A DNA stretch of 64,000 bases, taken from positions 1 through 64,000 of the forward strand of contig JAJVHZ010000023.1 of the NCBI GenBank assembly GCA_022072255.1, given 5' to 3'. This DNA comes from Gammaproteobacteria bacterium. GTDB taxonomy: Bacteria; Pseudomonadota; Gammaproteobacteria; JAJPIJ01. Below, one piece after another: positions 17,272-26,387 of the stretch. Below the pieces are notes generated by a model that saw nothing but the letters and a program-made list of their open reading frames with translations, did not search any database and was not told the DNA's origin. Positions within the stretch are counted from its first letter, which is position 1. The number at the start of each line of letters is the position of its first letter. The position numbers were made by a program, and so were the translations under genes.

Positions 17272-17589
17272 GCGTCTATCCCCCTACCGCTTCTCGTTTG
17301 ACCTCTGCCGTTTGCCTTTCCACCCCGGGGCCGGCTGTGACCGGGCACCGGTGCATTCCTGATGGGAGCCTCGAACACTCGAGGTGCTCTCCGGAGGTCG
17401 GGCCGGGGATCGCCGCCGCTTTCGACCGGCGATTCCGCCCGGTGCTGATGGAGAAAAGATTAGGCAGCGCAACGGCCGCGGAATATCGGCGCATGACCAA
17501 ATATTCGGTAGGACTGCGCCGACGGCTTTGTAGGTCGCGGTCCTACATGCTGTCAGGCGTTTTCACGCGCCGCCGGCGCGGCCGGGGAA
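17272..17589. other. Intergenic gap with an inverted repeat
   Basis: This 318-base stretch lies between the STAS gene and the response regulator. No gene is convincing. It contains an imperfect 11-base inverted repeat, listed separately, close to the regulator's stop codon. The upstream part presumably holds the STAS promoter, but I see no clear -35/-10 pair. Confidence 0.5.
17508..17546. repeat. REP-like inverted repeat
   Basis: GTAGGACTGCG (17508-17518) and CGCGGTCCTAC (17536-17546) pair along 11 bases with one mismatch and a 17-base loop. The GTAGG/CCTAC ends and extragenic location resemble repetitive extragenic palindromes of gammaproteobacteria. There is no T-tract, so a simple terminator is less likely. 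Confidence 0.55.
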
Positions 17590-18216
17590 CTACTCGACGA
17601 GGTGATTCTGTATGCAGTAGCGGGTCAGATCGGCGTTGGTCTTCAGCTGCATCTTGCTGAGCAGGCGCGTGCGGTAGGTGCTTACGGTCTTCACGCTGAG
17701 ATACAGCTCCTGGGCGATCTCGCTCACCGACCTGCCGGCGCCGATCAGCCGCAGCACACGAAACTCGCGGTCCGAGAGCATCTCGTGCGGCGCCTTGGCC
17801 GCCTCGCCGGTCAGCTCGGCGGCCAGGTGCTCGGCCAGCTCGCTGCTGACGTAGCGGCCGCCGCCCATGATCCGCCGCACCGCGCGCACGAGCTCCTCGG
17901 CCGCCTTGTCCTTGGTGAGGTAGCCGGAGGCGCCCGACTTCAATGCGCGCACCGCGAAATGCTCCTCCGCATGCATGCTGAGTATGAGCACCGGCAGTGA
18001 CGGATGCTGCTTTTTGATCTGCCCCAGGCAGTCCAGGCCGTTGCGATCCGGCAGCGAGAGATCCAGCAGCACCAGATCGAATTCGTCTTTCAGCCGCGTG
18101 AACAGCGCCCCGGCCGTATCGACCTCGACCACGTCGAGCTTGGGGAAACTCTCGATAAGTATGTCGTGAACGCCGCGACGAACGATCGGATGATCGTCGG
18201 CGATGATTATGCGCAT
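17590..18216 (-). CDS. NarL/FixJ-family response regulator
   Basis: This is a 208-residue two-domain regulator: a receiver domain (acidic pocket DD at 7-8, phospho-acceptor Asp52, conserved Lys near 103 in YLTKDKA) and a LuxR-type helix-turn-helix (about 145-205, LSDREFRVLRLIGAGRS). It should bind DNA when phosphorylated. Its ATG at 18216 lies inside the end of the upstream histidine kinase gene, a 10-base overlap, so kinase and regulator form a cognate pair made together. The regulon is unknown; the nearest same-strand targets are the STAS and diguanylate cyclase genes. A longer reading of this frame to 18783 is an artefact within the kinase gene. Confidence 0.94.
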   Translation of the reverse strand: MRIIIADDHPIVRRGVHDILIESFPKLDVVEVDTAGALFTRLKDEFDLVLLDLSLPDRNGLDCLGQIKKQHPSLPVLILSMHAEEHFAVRALKSGASGYLTKDKAAEELVRAVRRIMGGGRYVSSELAEHLAAELTGEAAKAPHEMLSDREFRVLRLIGAGRSVSEIAQELYLSVKTVSTYRTRLLSKMQLKTNADLTRYCIQNHLVE

Positions 18217-20852
18217 GCCTGTTCGTCCTCCTTGGCGGGATGCGCTGCCGCCATGGGTACTATGAGTCGCACCAGCGTTCCGCCCTGCTTGCGGGCGTGT
18301 ACGTTGAGCACGCCGCCCATGAGCTGGGCGCGCTCGCGCATGCCGAGCACGCCGAGCCTCTGCGTGATGGCGCCGCTGCTCTCCTCCATGCCGCGGCCGT
18401 TGTCGGCCACTTCCAGCACGAGGTTGCGCTTGTCGTGGCGCAGGTTCACCACGGCCTTGTCGGCGCCGCTGTGCCGCGCGATGTTGGTCATCGCCTCCTG
18501 GAAGATGCGGAAAACGCCCGAGGCGTAGGCCTTGTCGAGTACCAGTTCCGAAGGCAGCATCAGCTCGCATTTCACGCCGGTGCGCTCGCTGAACTGGCCG
18601 GCATACTCCTCCATCGCCGCGATGAGCCCCAGGTTGTCGAGCAGGGTGGGCCGCAGCCGGGTGGCGATACGGCGCACCACCGCGATGGTGGAGTCGATGA
18701 GTTCGCCGGTGGCGCCGATCTTCTTGTGCAGGATGCTGACGTCGCGCAGCCCGGTCTTGTCGTCCAGCCGCCGGCGCATCCATGCGAGATCCATCTTCAT
18801 GCCGGTGAGCGCCTGGCCGAGCTCGTCGTGCAGCTCGCGCGCGATGTGGGTGCGCTCTTCCTCCACCGCGGCATCGAGCTGCCGGGCGAAGGTGCGCAGG
18901 CGCTCCCGGGATTCGATGAGCGCGCTGCCGGCCTTCTTCAGATCGGTGATGTCGCTGGCGATGCCGTCGAGCCGCAGCGGGTTGCGGAAACTGTCGGTCA
19001 CCAGGCGCGCCCGGTCCCGCAGCCAGCGTATGCTGCCGTCGGGCCGGATGATGCGGTACTCGTAATCGTAGTGCCCCGTCTTCAGTATCTGCGCCACCGT
19101 GCTCTGCACGCGCTGCTTGTCCTCCGGATGGACGACGTCGAACCAGAGGCTGGGCCGCGCGAAGAAGTCACCGACCGGGCGGCCGTACACGGCCTCCGCG
19201 GACGGGCTCACGTACAGGGGCTGGCAATCCTTGACGGTCGACGACCACACCACGTCGTCCAGCGAATTCAATATGCCGTTGAGGCGCTCACGGCTGTCGC
19301 GCAGGGCATCTTCGGCGGCCTTGCGATCGGTGATGTCGCGGCAGTTCACCACCACGCCGTGGATCGCCGCGGAATCCAGGTGCGCGCGGCCCACCGCGTC
19401 GAGCATGCGCCAGGAGCCGTCGCGATGCCGCACGCGCAGCTCCGCGCGCCGCACCGCGCCCGGGTTGGCGATGGTGTCGCGCAGGGCGGAGTGCGCGGTG
19501 ATGCGATCGTCGTGATGCACGATGTCGAAGGTGCTCTTGCCGAGCAGGTAGGCGGGCTCGTAGCCGAGGATGCCCACCACCGAGGGACTCGCGAACAGGA
19601 TTGCGCCCTGCCCGTCCATGATGAGCGTCATGTCCGAAGACATCTCGACCAGCGCCCGGAAGCGCTGTTCGCTGGTGCGCAGCGCCCGCTCGGCGCGCTT
19701 GCGCCGGGTGATGTCGCGGGCGCCGACCATGATGGAGACGATGCGCTGGTTCGCCTCGCGCAGCGGCACCACCGAACACTCCAGCCAGTAGCGGGTCTCC
19801 TCCAGGCCGGCGGCCTCGATCTCGATCGTTCCGGCGACGCCCTGAAGCACACGCTTGAACAGATCGCCGAGATTCTGCCGGTGCTCCGGCAGGACGAACT
19901 CCAGCATCGGGCGGCCCTGCAGCGAGACCACCGAATCGGCCTCCAGCGTCAGCACCCCGGAGCGATTCACCTCGACGATGCGGCCGTCGACCGAGAGCAT
20001 GAACACGGCATCCGGCTGCTTGTCGATCGCATCGCGCAGGGAGGCGATCGTCTGACGCAGGTTCTCCAACTCGCGATACTGGTTGCCGACGTCGCGGAAG
20101 GTGAGGATCAGCGCATTGCCGTCGGACTGCCCGATCGGCGCGGCGTGGATCTCCACGAACAGGAATTCGCCGTTGAGGCGGGCGATATTCCGCTCCACGG
20201 TGATCGGCTGGTCGGCGTTGCCGGAGAGCAGCTGTCCGATGGACTCGTGCAGCACGACCTGGTACTCGCCCTGCAGGAGATCGAACGGAGAGCGCCCGAG
20301 CAGTTGCTCGCGCGCGGTGGCGCCGAACAGCTGCATGGCGGCATGGTTCACGAAGCTGATGCGGCTGCGCTCCACCGCCACCATCGGCACCGGCAGCAGC
20401 TGCGCCAGCCTCTGGTAGCGCTCCTCGCTGTGGCGCAGCGCGCCCTCGGCCAGGCGACGCTCCTGCAACTGGCCCTGCAACACCGCGACCTCGGTGCCAA
20501 GCCGCTTGGCCTGCTCGAGGTTGCGCTGCTGCGGGCCGGTGAGCACTGCCGCGGCGAGCGCGGCGACGCTGGCGAACGCGAACAGCGGCAGGTTGTTATC
20601 GCTCAACACCCAGCCGGCGTTCGCGCCGGTGTAGTAGAAATACAGGTAGCCGATGGCGAGCAGGGCGCTGCACAGACCGGCGATCGCGCCGCTGTAGTAG
20701 CTGGCGATCAGCACCGCGAGCACCAGCGGTATTGGCGGCGGGCAGATCTGGTCGAAGCGTGTCAGCTCGAGCGCCGCGACGATGCATACGGCGAGCAGCG
20801 GGCCGAGAAACTGGCGCACCCCGAGATTGGCGTTGGAGTCCTGTGCGTTCAT
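18207..20852 (-). CDS. Membrane multi-PAS histidine kinase (NarX-type HisKA_3)
   Basis: This 881-residue sensor kinase has an N-terminal membrane region with three to four hydrophobic helices (about 10-105), resembling the DUF4118 membrane domain of KdpD-like kinases. At least four PAS/PAC units follow (roughly 130-260, 270-390, 395-520, 525-650). It ends in HisKA_3 (phospho-acceptor His in ARELHDELGQ) and a HATPase_c domain (NIARHSGA, then VADNGRGM). The HisKA_3 type pairs with NarL-family regulators, as found directly downstream. The start at 20852 has a GGGA ribosome site; an earlier in-frame start at 20903 adds 17 residues without membrane character. The signal is unknown; PAS units suggest redox, light or small ligands. 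Confidence 0.92.
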   Translation of the reverse strand: MNAQDSNANLGVRQFLGPLLAVCIVAALELTRFDQICPPPIPLVLAVLIASYYSGAIAGLCSALLAIGYLYFYYTGANAGWVLSDNNLPLFAFASVAALAAAVLTGPQQRNLEQAKRLGTEVAVLQGQLQERRLAEGALRHSEERYQRLAQLLPVPMVAVERSRISFVNHAAMQLFGATAREQLLGRSPFDLLQGEYQVVLHESIGQLLSGNADQPITVERNIARLNGEFLFVEIHAAPIGQSDGNALILTFRDVGNQYRELENLRQTIASLRDAIDKQPDAVFMLSVDGRIVEVNRSGVLTLEADSVVSLQGRPMLEFVLPEHRQNLGDLFKRVLQGVAGTIEIEAAGLEETRYWLECSVVPLREANQRIVSIMVGARDITRRKRAERALRTSEQRFRALVEMSSDMTLIMDGQGAILFASPSVVGILGYEPAYLLGKSTFDIVHHDDRITAHSALRDTIANPGAVRRAELRVRHRDGSWRMLDAVGRAHLDSAAIHGVVVNCRDITDRKAAEDALRDSRERLNGILNSLDDVVWSSTVKDCQPLYVSPSAEAVYGRPVGDFFARPSLWFDVVHPEDKQRVQSTVAQILKTGHYDYEYRIIRPDGSIRWLRDRARLVTDSFRNPLRLDGIASDITDLKKAGSALIESRERLRTFARQLDAAVEEERTHIARELHDELGQALTGMKMDLAWMRRRLDDKTGLRDVSILHKKIGATGELIDSTIAVVRRIATRLRPTLLDNLGLIAAMEEYAGQFSERTGVKCELMLPSELVLDKAYASGVFRIFQEAMTNIARHSGADKAVVNLRHDKRNLVLEVADNGRGMEESSGAITQRLGVLGMRERAQLMGGVLNVHARKQGGTLVRLIVPMAAAHPAKEDEQACA

Positions 20853-20979
20853 CCGATTCCCGCCCCGTCGCTGGCCGATGGCGTCAGGCCTCGCACATTC
20901 CACGGGAACGGGCGGGGCAGACCGGCCGGATTAGTAGCACAAGCATCGCGCCGTATCCAGCACAGACGGTCACAGGATC

Positions 20980-22791
20980 TCAAGGTGCGCCGGCTGGCGG
21001 CGCCCCGCCCTCCGCGGGGCCCGGGCCCCAGCAAGCCTCACGCAGCCCCGAGGCGCGCTCCGTGCGTCGGCTCACGGCCGCGCGGACAGCCTCCTCGCTG
21101 CCCCAGAGCGTCACCCGCTCGCGGGCCCGGGTCACCGCCGTGTAGAGCAGCTCGCGCGTCAGCACCGGCGAGTCCGCGCTCGGCAGCAACACCAGCACAT
21201 GGCCGAACTCCGAGCCCTGCGACTTGTGAACGGTGAGCGCATAGGCGAGCTCGTGCTCCGGGAGGCGCGCCGGAGCCAGCTTGCGGTAGCGGCCGTCCGG
21301 CGTCGGAAACACCACCCGCAGACCACCGACCTCGCGGGCTTCCAGCGCCAGCCCGATGTCGCCGTTGAACAGCTGCAAGCCGTGATGATTGCGCCGCACC
21401 ATGACCGCCCGCCCCGGGAACCAGCCGCGTCCGGGCGGCACGCCAAGCGTGGCGGTGAGCACGCGCTCGAGCTCACCGTTCAACCACTCCACGCCGACGG
21501 GCCCCTCCCGCACGGCGGTCAGCACGCGGAAATCCGCAAACGCCTCGAACGCGGCGCGCTCCTCACCGCCGCGCACCGCCTGCGCGTAGCGGTGCAGGTG
21601 CGGCGCGATCGCCGCACGCCAGCGCTGCCTGTCCTGCGGCTCCTTCACCCAGGCGAGCTCGCCGCCCGAACGCAGCGCCTCGAGCGCCAGCGCGGCGTCG
21701 CCAGCGCGAACCGCGCCCGCCAGGGCCGCGATCCCGCCACCGGCGGCGAAGCGGTAGCTGCGCTCCAGCAGCACGACGGCATCGCGCAGGGGCGAGACGG
21801 CGTCCGCATCGACGTCGACCTGATGCCCGGTCGCCGCCTGCAGCCACGCCGCGAACGCAGGGGTGTATGCGTTGCGCTCGGGGCAGACGCTGCCGAGCAC
21901 GGCCCCGGGCTCCACCGAGGCCAGTTGGTCCTTGTCGCCGACCAGCAGCAGGCGCGCGTGCCCCGGCAACGCATCGACCAGCTTGGCCATCAGCGCGAGA
22001 TCCACCATCGAGGCCTCGTCCACGACCAGCACGTCGAGCGGCAACTGCCGATCGCGGTGGAACGCGAAGCGCGCGGAATCCGGCGTACCGCCGAGCAGCC
22101 GGTGCAGGGTGCTGGCGGTGTCGGGAATCAGCGCCTGGCTCGCGGGGCAGACGGGCAGATGCGCGCGGGCCTGGCGGATGGCCTCCTGCATGCGTGCGGC
22201 CGCCTTGCCGGTCGGCGCGGCGAGCGCGATGCGCAGCGGCGCAGCACGATGCAGCTCCGCGATCAGCGCCAGCACGCGCACGACGGTCGTGGTCTTGCCG
22301 GTGCCCGGCCCGCCCGACAGGACGCAGAGCCCACGCCCGACGGCGACGGCCGCGGCCACCTTCTGCCAGTCCTCCTCCGCGCCCGGGAACAGGCGCGCCA
22401 GGGCCGAACGCAGCGCCGCCCCATCGACCGCGTGCCGCGTCGCCGCACGCGCCCGCAGATCGGCGGCAAGCCGCTGCTCGTAATCCCAGTACCGCCGCAG
22501 GTAAAGCCTGCCCTCGCCGTCCAGGACGATCGGCTTGTGCTCGCCCGGCGGTCCGATGATGGCCGTGCCGCGCAGGTATTCCTCCAGCAGGCGCGCCGAG
22601 CCGGCGCCGTCGACGCCGTCGCGCACACTGATGCAGGAATGCCCCGCCGCCGTCATCGCCGCGAGCCTGGCGAGGATGCGCGCCAGTTCCGGATCACGGC
22701 TGTCGGCCAGGCGCATCAGCAGCTCCGCCAGGTGGCGCTGCAGCCCGGTGCTGCCCGCCGCGACCGCATCGGGCTCCCTGGTTCGATTCAC
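20980..22791 (-). CDS. recD: Exodeoxyribonuclease V alpha subunit RecD
   Basis: RecD is the 5'-to-3' helicase subunit of the RecBCD enzyme, which processes double-strand breaks until it meets Chi. The 603 residues have Walker A GGPGTGKT (160-167), a Walker B of VVDEASMVD (about 255), the VGDKDQLASVEPG segment, and the C-terminal helicase motif ALTVHKSQGSEF. The start is a GTG at 22791 overlapping the recB stop codon in a GTGA arrangement, so translation is probably coupled. The last 30 residues are Gly/Pro/Ala-rich and not conserved. It completes a recC-recB-recD transcription unit. Confidence 0.95.
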   Translation of the reverse strand: MNRTREPDAVAAGSTGLQRHLAELLMRLADSRDPELARILARLAAMTAAGHSCISVRDGVDGAGSARLLEEYLRGTAIIGPPGEHKPIVLDGEGRLYLRRYWDYEQRLAADLRARAATRHAVDGAALRSALARLFPGAEEDWQKVAAAVAVGRGLCVLSGGPGTGKTTTVVRVLALIAELHRAAPLRIALAAPTGKAAARMQEAIRQARAHLPVCPASQALIPDTASTLHRLLGGTPDSARFAFHRDRQLPLDVLVVDEASMVDLALMAKLVDALPGHARLLLVGDKDQLASVEPGAVLGSVCPERNAYTPAFAAWLQAATGHQVDVDADAVSPLRDAVVLLERSYRFAAGGGIAALAGAVRAGDAALALEALRSGGELAWVKEPQDRQRWRAAIAPHLHRYAQAVRGGEERAAFEAFADFRVLTAVREGPVGVEWLNGELERVLTATLGVPPGRGWFPGRAVMVRRNHHGLQLFNGDIGLALEAREVGGLRVVFPTPDGRYRKLAPARLPEHELAYALTVHKSQGSEFGHVLVLLPSADSPVLTRELLYTAVTRARERVTLWGSEEAVRAAVSRRTERASGLREACWGPGPAEGGAPPAGAP

Positions 22792-25700
22792 GCCGCGCCC
22801 CTCCCGACGTACCGGTCGAGCGCGGCGAGCAACGCCGGCGAGGGACGGTCGGCGTAGATGCCGAACCCGGCCCCGCGCTGCGGCGAGATGCCGCGCACGA
22901 ACAGGTAGTACACGCCGCCGAAATGCCGTTCGTAGTCGTAGCCCGGCAATCGCACGCCCAGATATCGATGCAGCGCCAGGGTGTAGAGGAGGTACTGCAG
23001 CCCGTAGAGCTCCTCGGTCATCACGGCCGGCAGCCGTTGCCCGGCGTAGTGCTCGGCGGTCGGGCCCAGCCAGTTCGACTTGTAGTCGACGATGTACCAG
23101 CGGCCGTCATGCTCGAAGACCATGTCTATGTAGCCCTTCATGTAGCCGCGCACAGGGTCGAACTGCAGGGCTTCGATCTGCCGCCGGTGCGAGCCGCCGG
23201 CGGCGTGCCCCTCGAGCAGGTGTCCGAGCTCCCTCGCCTCGAGCCGATGCAGCGGGTAGTGGAACTCCAGTTCGTTGACGCGCTGGTGGCTGGCGACCCG
23301 CGCGAGGCACAGCCGATCGCCATCGAGCGGCGTATGCAGCACGTCGGCGAGCATGCGCAGCAGTACCGGGACCCATTGCGGCGCGAACCCGTGACGATCC
23401 AGTTCACGGGCAACCACCGGGCGCCAGTCGGTGTCTTCGCCGGCGCGAAAGTCGATGTACTCGAAGATGGCGTGCAGACAACTGCCCGCCCGCGCCCCGC
23501 GCGGGAAGGCGTGAATGCTGTCGGCGGCAATCGGTTCCACCGCCGCCGGCGTTGATGCCCAGGCATCGTGATCGGGGCGATCGCCGGAACCCTCGCGCAG
23601 CAGCGCCGTGTAGCTGACCGTGCGCCACGGCGCCGCGATGTGACCGCGGAAGACGCGCGCCGCGGGCAACCTCGGCACGCCCGCCTCCGGCATCGCGATG
23701 CCGGTGTCGGGTGCCGGCGGCCCGGAGACCGCGATCGCGTGCGGCGCCGCCGATTGCAGGGCCTGCAGGTCGGCCCGCAGCTCCCCGTCGTCGCAGGACT
23801 TGAACCAGGAGAAGAAATCCTCGTCCCCCGGGAACGCCCGCCGGTCGCGGTGCATCAGCCACGCCGGCGCGGATGCGGCCGCGCCGCTGATCGCACCCCA
23901 GGTCGCGTAGCAGCGATGCCTTGCGCGCGTCAGCGCCACGTAGCACAGGCGCAGCGACTCCGAACGCGCCTCGAGCCGTGCCTGCCCGCGTGCTTCCTCG
24001 TCGCCGGCATCGAGTTGCAGGGTCGGCGCGCGCTCGTCCGCCGGGTCATGATAGAAGACCGGCGCCGGGGGTACCGGCCCGCGCAGCGACTCGTCCCAGA
24101 GGTAAGGGCAGAAGACGATGGGGAACTCCAGGCCCTTGCTGCGATGCACGGTGACGATCTGCACCAGCTGCTCATCGCTCTCCAGGCGCAGTTGTGATTC
24201 CTCGCCGCGATCGGGCAGCCGTTGCCGCTGCTCGCGGAGCCAGTCGACGAGCTGCGAGATCCCGAGCCCGCTGCCGTCGGCCTGCGTCTGCAGCAGCTCG
24301 ATGAGATGCAGCAGGTTGGTCATCCGTCGCGCCCCCTCGGCCATGGCGAGCAACCGGGTCGGCACGCCTTCCCGCTCCAGCAACCGGCGGCACATGACGA
24401 AGAATCCGGCCTCGCGCCAGAGCTGGTGGTACTCATTGAAGCGCAGCACCACCGCCTCCCAGTCCCGTTCCTGACCCGAGAGCGCATGCAGCACCGCGGC
24501 ATCGGCACCGAGCAGCGTGGTGACCAGGGCCGTGCGCACGCGGGTGTCGTCGCCCGGGTTCTCGACCGCGCGCAGCACGTGGGTAAGCTCCGCGGCCTCT
24601 TCACTGTCGTAGACGCTGTCGTCGGCCTGCTCGGCGCTGTTGACGGCGCGCGCGGCCAGCGCCTCCTTGATCTGCCGGCCCTGCGAGTGCCTGCGCACCA
24701 GTACGGCGATATCGCTGCCGCGCAAGGGCACGAGCTCGCCGCTCTCATCGAGGAAGCCGGCACGGCCCCCGGCGGCCAGCCGCAGCAGCCGGGCGATCTC
24801 CGCGGCGGTGGCCTGCGCCGAGAGCCGGGCCGCATCCTGCTTGGTCCACGGCTTCCCCTGCGCCTGGCGCGCGAGGAACCAGAGCACGAAGGGGACCTCC
24901 TCGCGCCCGTCGATGAGCAGCGGCCGCGGCGCGCGTCCGGCGGGATGAACCGCGTGAAACTCGATGCCGGCGGTCAGAAACGGTGACGTGGCGTGCCGGT
25001 ACAGCGCATTGACGGCATCGATGAGCGGGGCGGTCGATCGCCAGTTCACGTCCAGCGTGTGGCGGCTCGCGCGCGCGTCCTCGCGCGCCTTCAGATAGGC
25101 GTATACGTCCGCGCCGCGGAAGGAGTAGATCGCCTGTTTCGGGTCGCCGACGAGGTACAGCGGCAGATCGGTGCCGCCATAGATCCGCGAGAAGATCTCG
25201 TACTGCACCGGATCGGTGTCCTGGAATTCGTCGATCAGCGCGGCGCTGTATTGCCGCCGGATGCTCGCGGCCAGCGCCGGTCCGCCGCCCGATTGCAGCG
25301 CGCGGGCAAGATCGTTGAGCAGATCGTCGTAGGACTGCCCGGCCTGCCGCCGCTTGCGCCGCGCGAGCTCCTGCGCAAAGTAATCGAAGAGCCGCCGGCG
25401 CAGATTCATCGCCCGCTGCGCATGACACGCTTCCAGGTCTGCGTGCCGGCGCAGTAACGTCTCGCAGCGCGCGAAGAACGGGTGCTCCGGAGGCTGTCTG
25501 CCCTTCTTCGTGGCTGCGGTTATAGCTGTAACGGAGCAATTCGAAACACCCTCGGGCAGGTTCCGCACGGCATCGGCCGCGCCCGAGAAGATGCGCTCGA
25601 ACTGAGCAATCCACGTGCCTGCCGCCTTCACGGTGACGACGTTGCGCTTCAGCTCGGGGGTCTCCAGCAGCATCCGGCCGGCCGCCTCGCCCTCTTCCTT

Positions 25701-26387
25701 CCAGGTGAGCGCCGCGGCGGCGAACGCCGTCTCGTAGGCGCGTTCCAGATCCTCGCAGCTCGCCGCCGCTTCGCCGCCGCGCATGCGCAGATAGGGCTTG
25801 CCGAGGTGCCGGCCGACCAGCGACAGCAGTTCCTCCGGTGTCGACATCCTGTTGGCGAGCAGGTATTCCACGAACAGTCTCGACGCGCCGCTCACCTCAC
25901 GCCGCCAGAAATCCCGCGCGATCTCGGCGCGCAACTCGGATTCATCGGTCAGCAGTGCCGCGTCGAACGGCGTGCCCGAACTCAGGGCATGCTCCGCGAG
26001 CAGGCGCTGGCAGAAGCCATGGATGGTATGTATGGCCGCCTGATCGAAGCCGGCCACGGCGCTCTGCAGGCGCCGCGTGAGTTCCATGCGATCGGGATTG
26101 CGCTCGAGCAGCCGAATCACGAACGCATCCTCAGGCGGCGGCGTCGCACCCGCCTGCAGGCTTTCGGCCAGCAGACGCAGCCGCGCGCGCACCCGCTCGC
26201 GCAGCTCCGCCGTCGCCGCGGTCGTGAAGGTCAGTACCAGTATGCGGTCGATTGTCCGATCGGACTCCGCGACGAGGCGGACCAGCAGATTGCTGATGGT
26301 GTAGGTCTTGCCCGTGCCGGCGCTCGCCTCGATGAGCTGCGTGCCGGTCACGGGCAATTCGAACACGTCCAGGGAGTCGCGGATCAC
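22788..26387 (-). CDS. recB: Exodeoxyribonuclease V beta subunit RecB
   Basis: RecB supplies the 3'-to-5' helicase and the only nuclease of RecBCD. From the GTG at 26387 it is 1,199 residues. Walker A is ASAGTGKT (21-28), and UvrD-type motifs follow, including LIDEFQDTDPVQYEIF and VTVHRSKGLEFPIVF. The C-terminal nuclease has the catalytic DYKSN (Asp1101, Lys1103) after MKGYIDMVFEHDGRWYIV. The start codon overlaps the recC stop in GTGA and sits behind a GGAGGAGG site. A longer reading to 26879 runs back into recC and is rejected. Length matches the E. coli enzyme. Confidence 0.96.
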   Translation of the reverse strand: MIRDSLDVFELPVTGTQLIEASAGTGKTYTISNLLVRLVAESDRTIDRILVLTFTTAATAELRERVRARLRLLAESLQAGATPPPEDAFVIRLLERNPDRMELTRRLQSAVAGFDQAAIHTIHGFCQRLLAEHALSSGTPFDAALLTDESELRAEIARDFWRREVSGASRLFVEYLLANRMSTPEELLSLVGRHLGKPYLRMRGGEAAASCEDLERAYETAFAAAALTWKEEGEAAGRMLLETPELKRNVVTVKAAGTWIAQFERIFSGAADAVRNLPEGVSNCSVTAITAATKKGRQPPEHPFFARCETLLRRHADLEACHAQRAMNLRRRLFDYFAQELARRKRRQAGQSYDDLLNDLARALQSGGGPALAASIRRQYSAALIDEFQDTDPVQYEIFSRIYGGTDLPLYLVGDPKQAIYSFRGADVYAYLKAREDARASRHTLDVNWRSTAPLIDAVNALYRHATSPFLTAGIEFHAVHPAGRAPRPLLIDGREEVPFVLWFLARQAQGKPWTKQDAARLSAQATAAEIARLLRLAAGGRAGFLDESGELVPLRGSDIAVLVRRHSQGRQIKEALAARAVNSAEQADDSVYDSEEAAELTHVLRAVENPGDDTRVRTALVTTLLGADAAVLHALSGQERDWEAVVLRFNEYHQLWREAGFFVMCRRLLEREGVPTRLLAMAEGARRMTNLLHLIELLQTQADGSGLGISQLVDWLREQRQRLPDRGEESQLRLESDEQLVQIVTVHRSKGLEFPIVFCPYLWDESLRGPVPPAPVFYHDPADERAPTLQLDAGDEEARGQARLEARSESLRLCYVALTRARHRCYATWGAISGAAASAPAWLMHRDRRAFPGDEDFFSWFKSCDDGELRADLQALQSAAPHAIAVSGPPAPDTGIAMPEAGVPRLPAARVFRGHIAAPWRTVSYTALLREGSGDRPDHDAWASTPAAVEPIAADSIHAFPRGARAGSCLHAIFEYIDFRAGEDTDWRPVVARELDRHGFAPQWVPVLLRMLADVLHTPLDGDRLCLARVASHQRVNELEFHYPLHRLEARELGHLLEGHAAGGSHRRQIEALQFDPVRGYMKGYIDMVFEHDGRWYIVDYKSNWLGPTAEHYAGQRLPAVMTEELYGLQYLLYTLALHRYLGVRLPGYDYERHFGGVYYLFVRGISPQRGAGFGIYADRPSPALLAALDRYVGRGAA

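Noticed and set aside
18240-21236. A 998-codon open reading on the plus strand
   Set aside because: Antisense to the histidine kinase gene; His/Arg-rich without family signatures.
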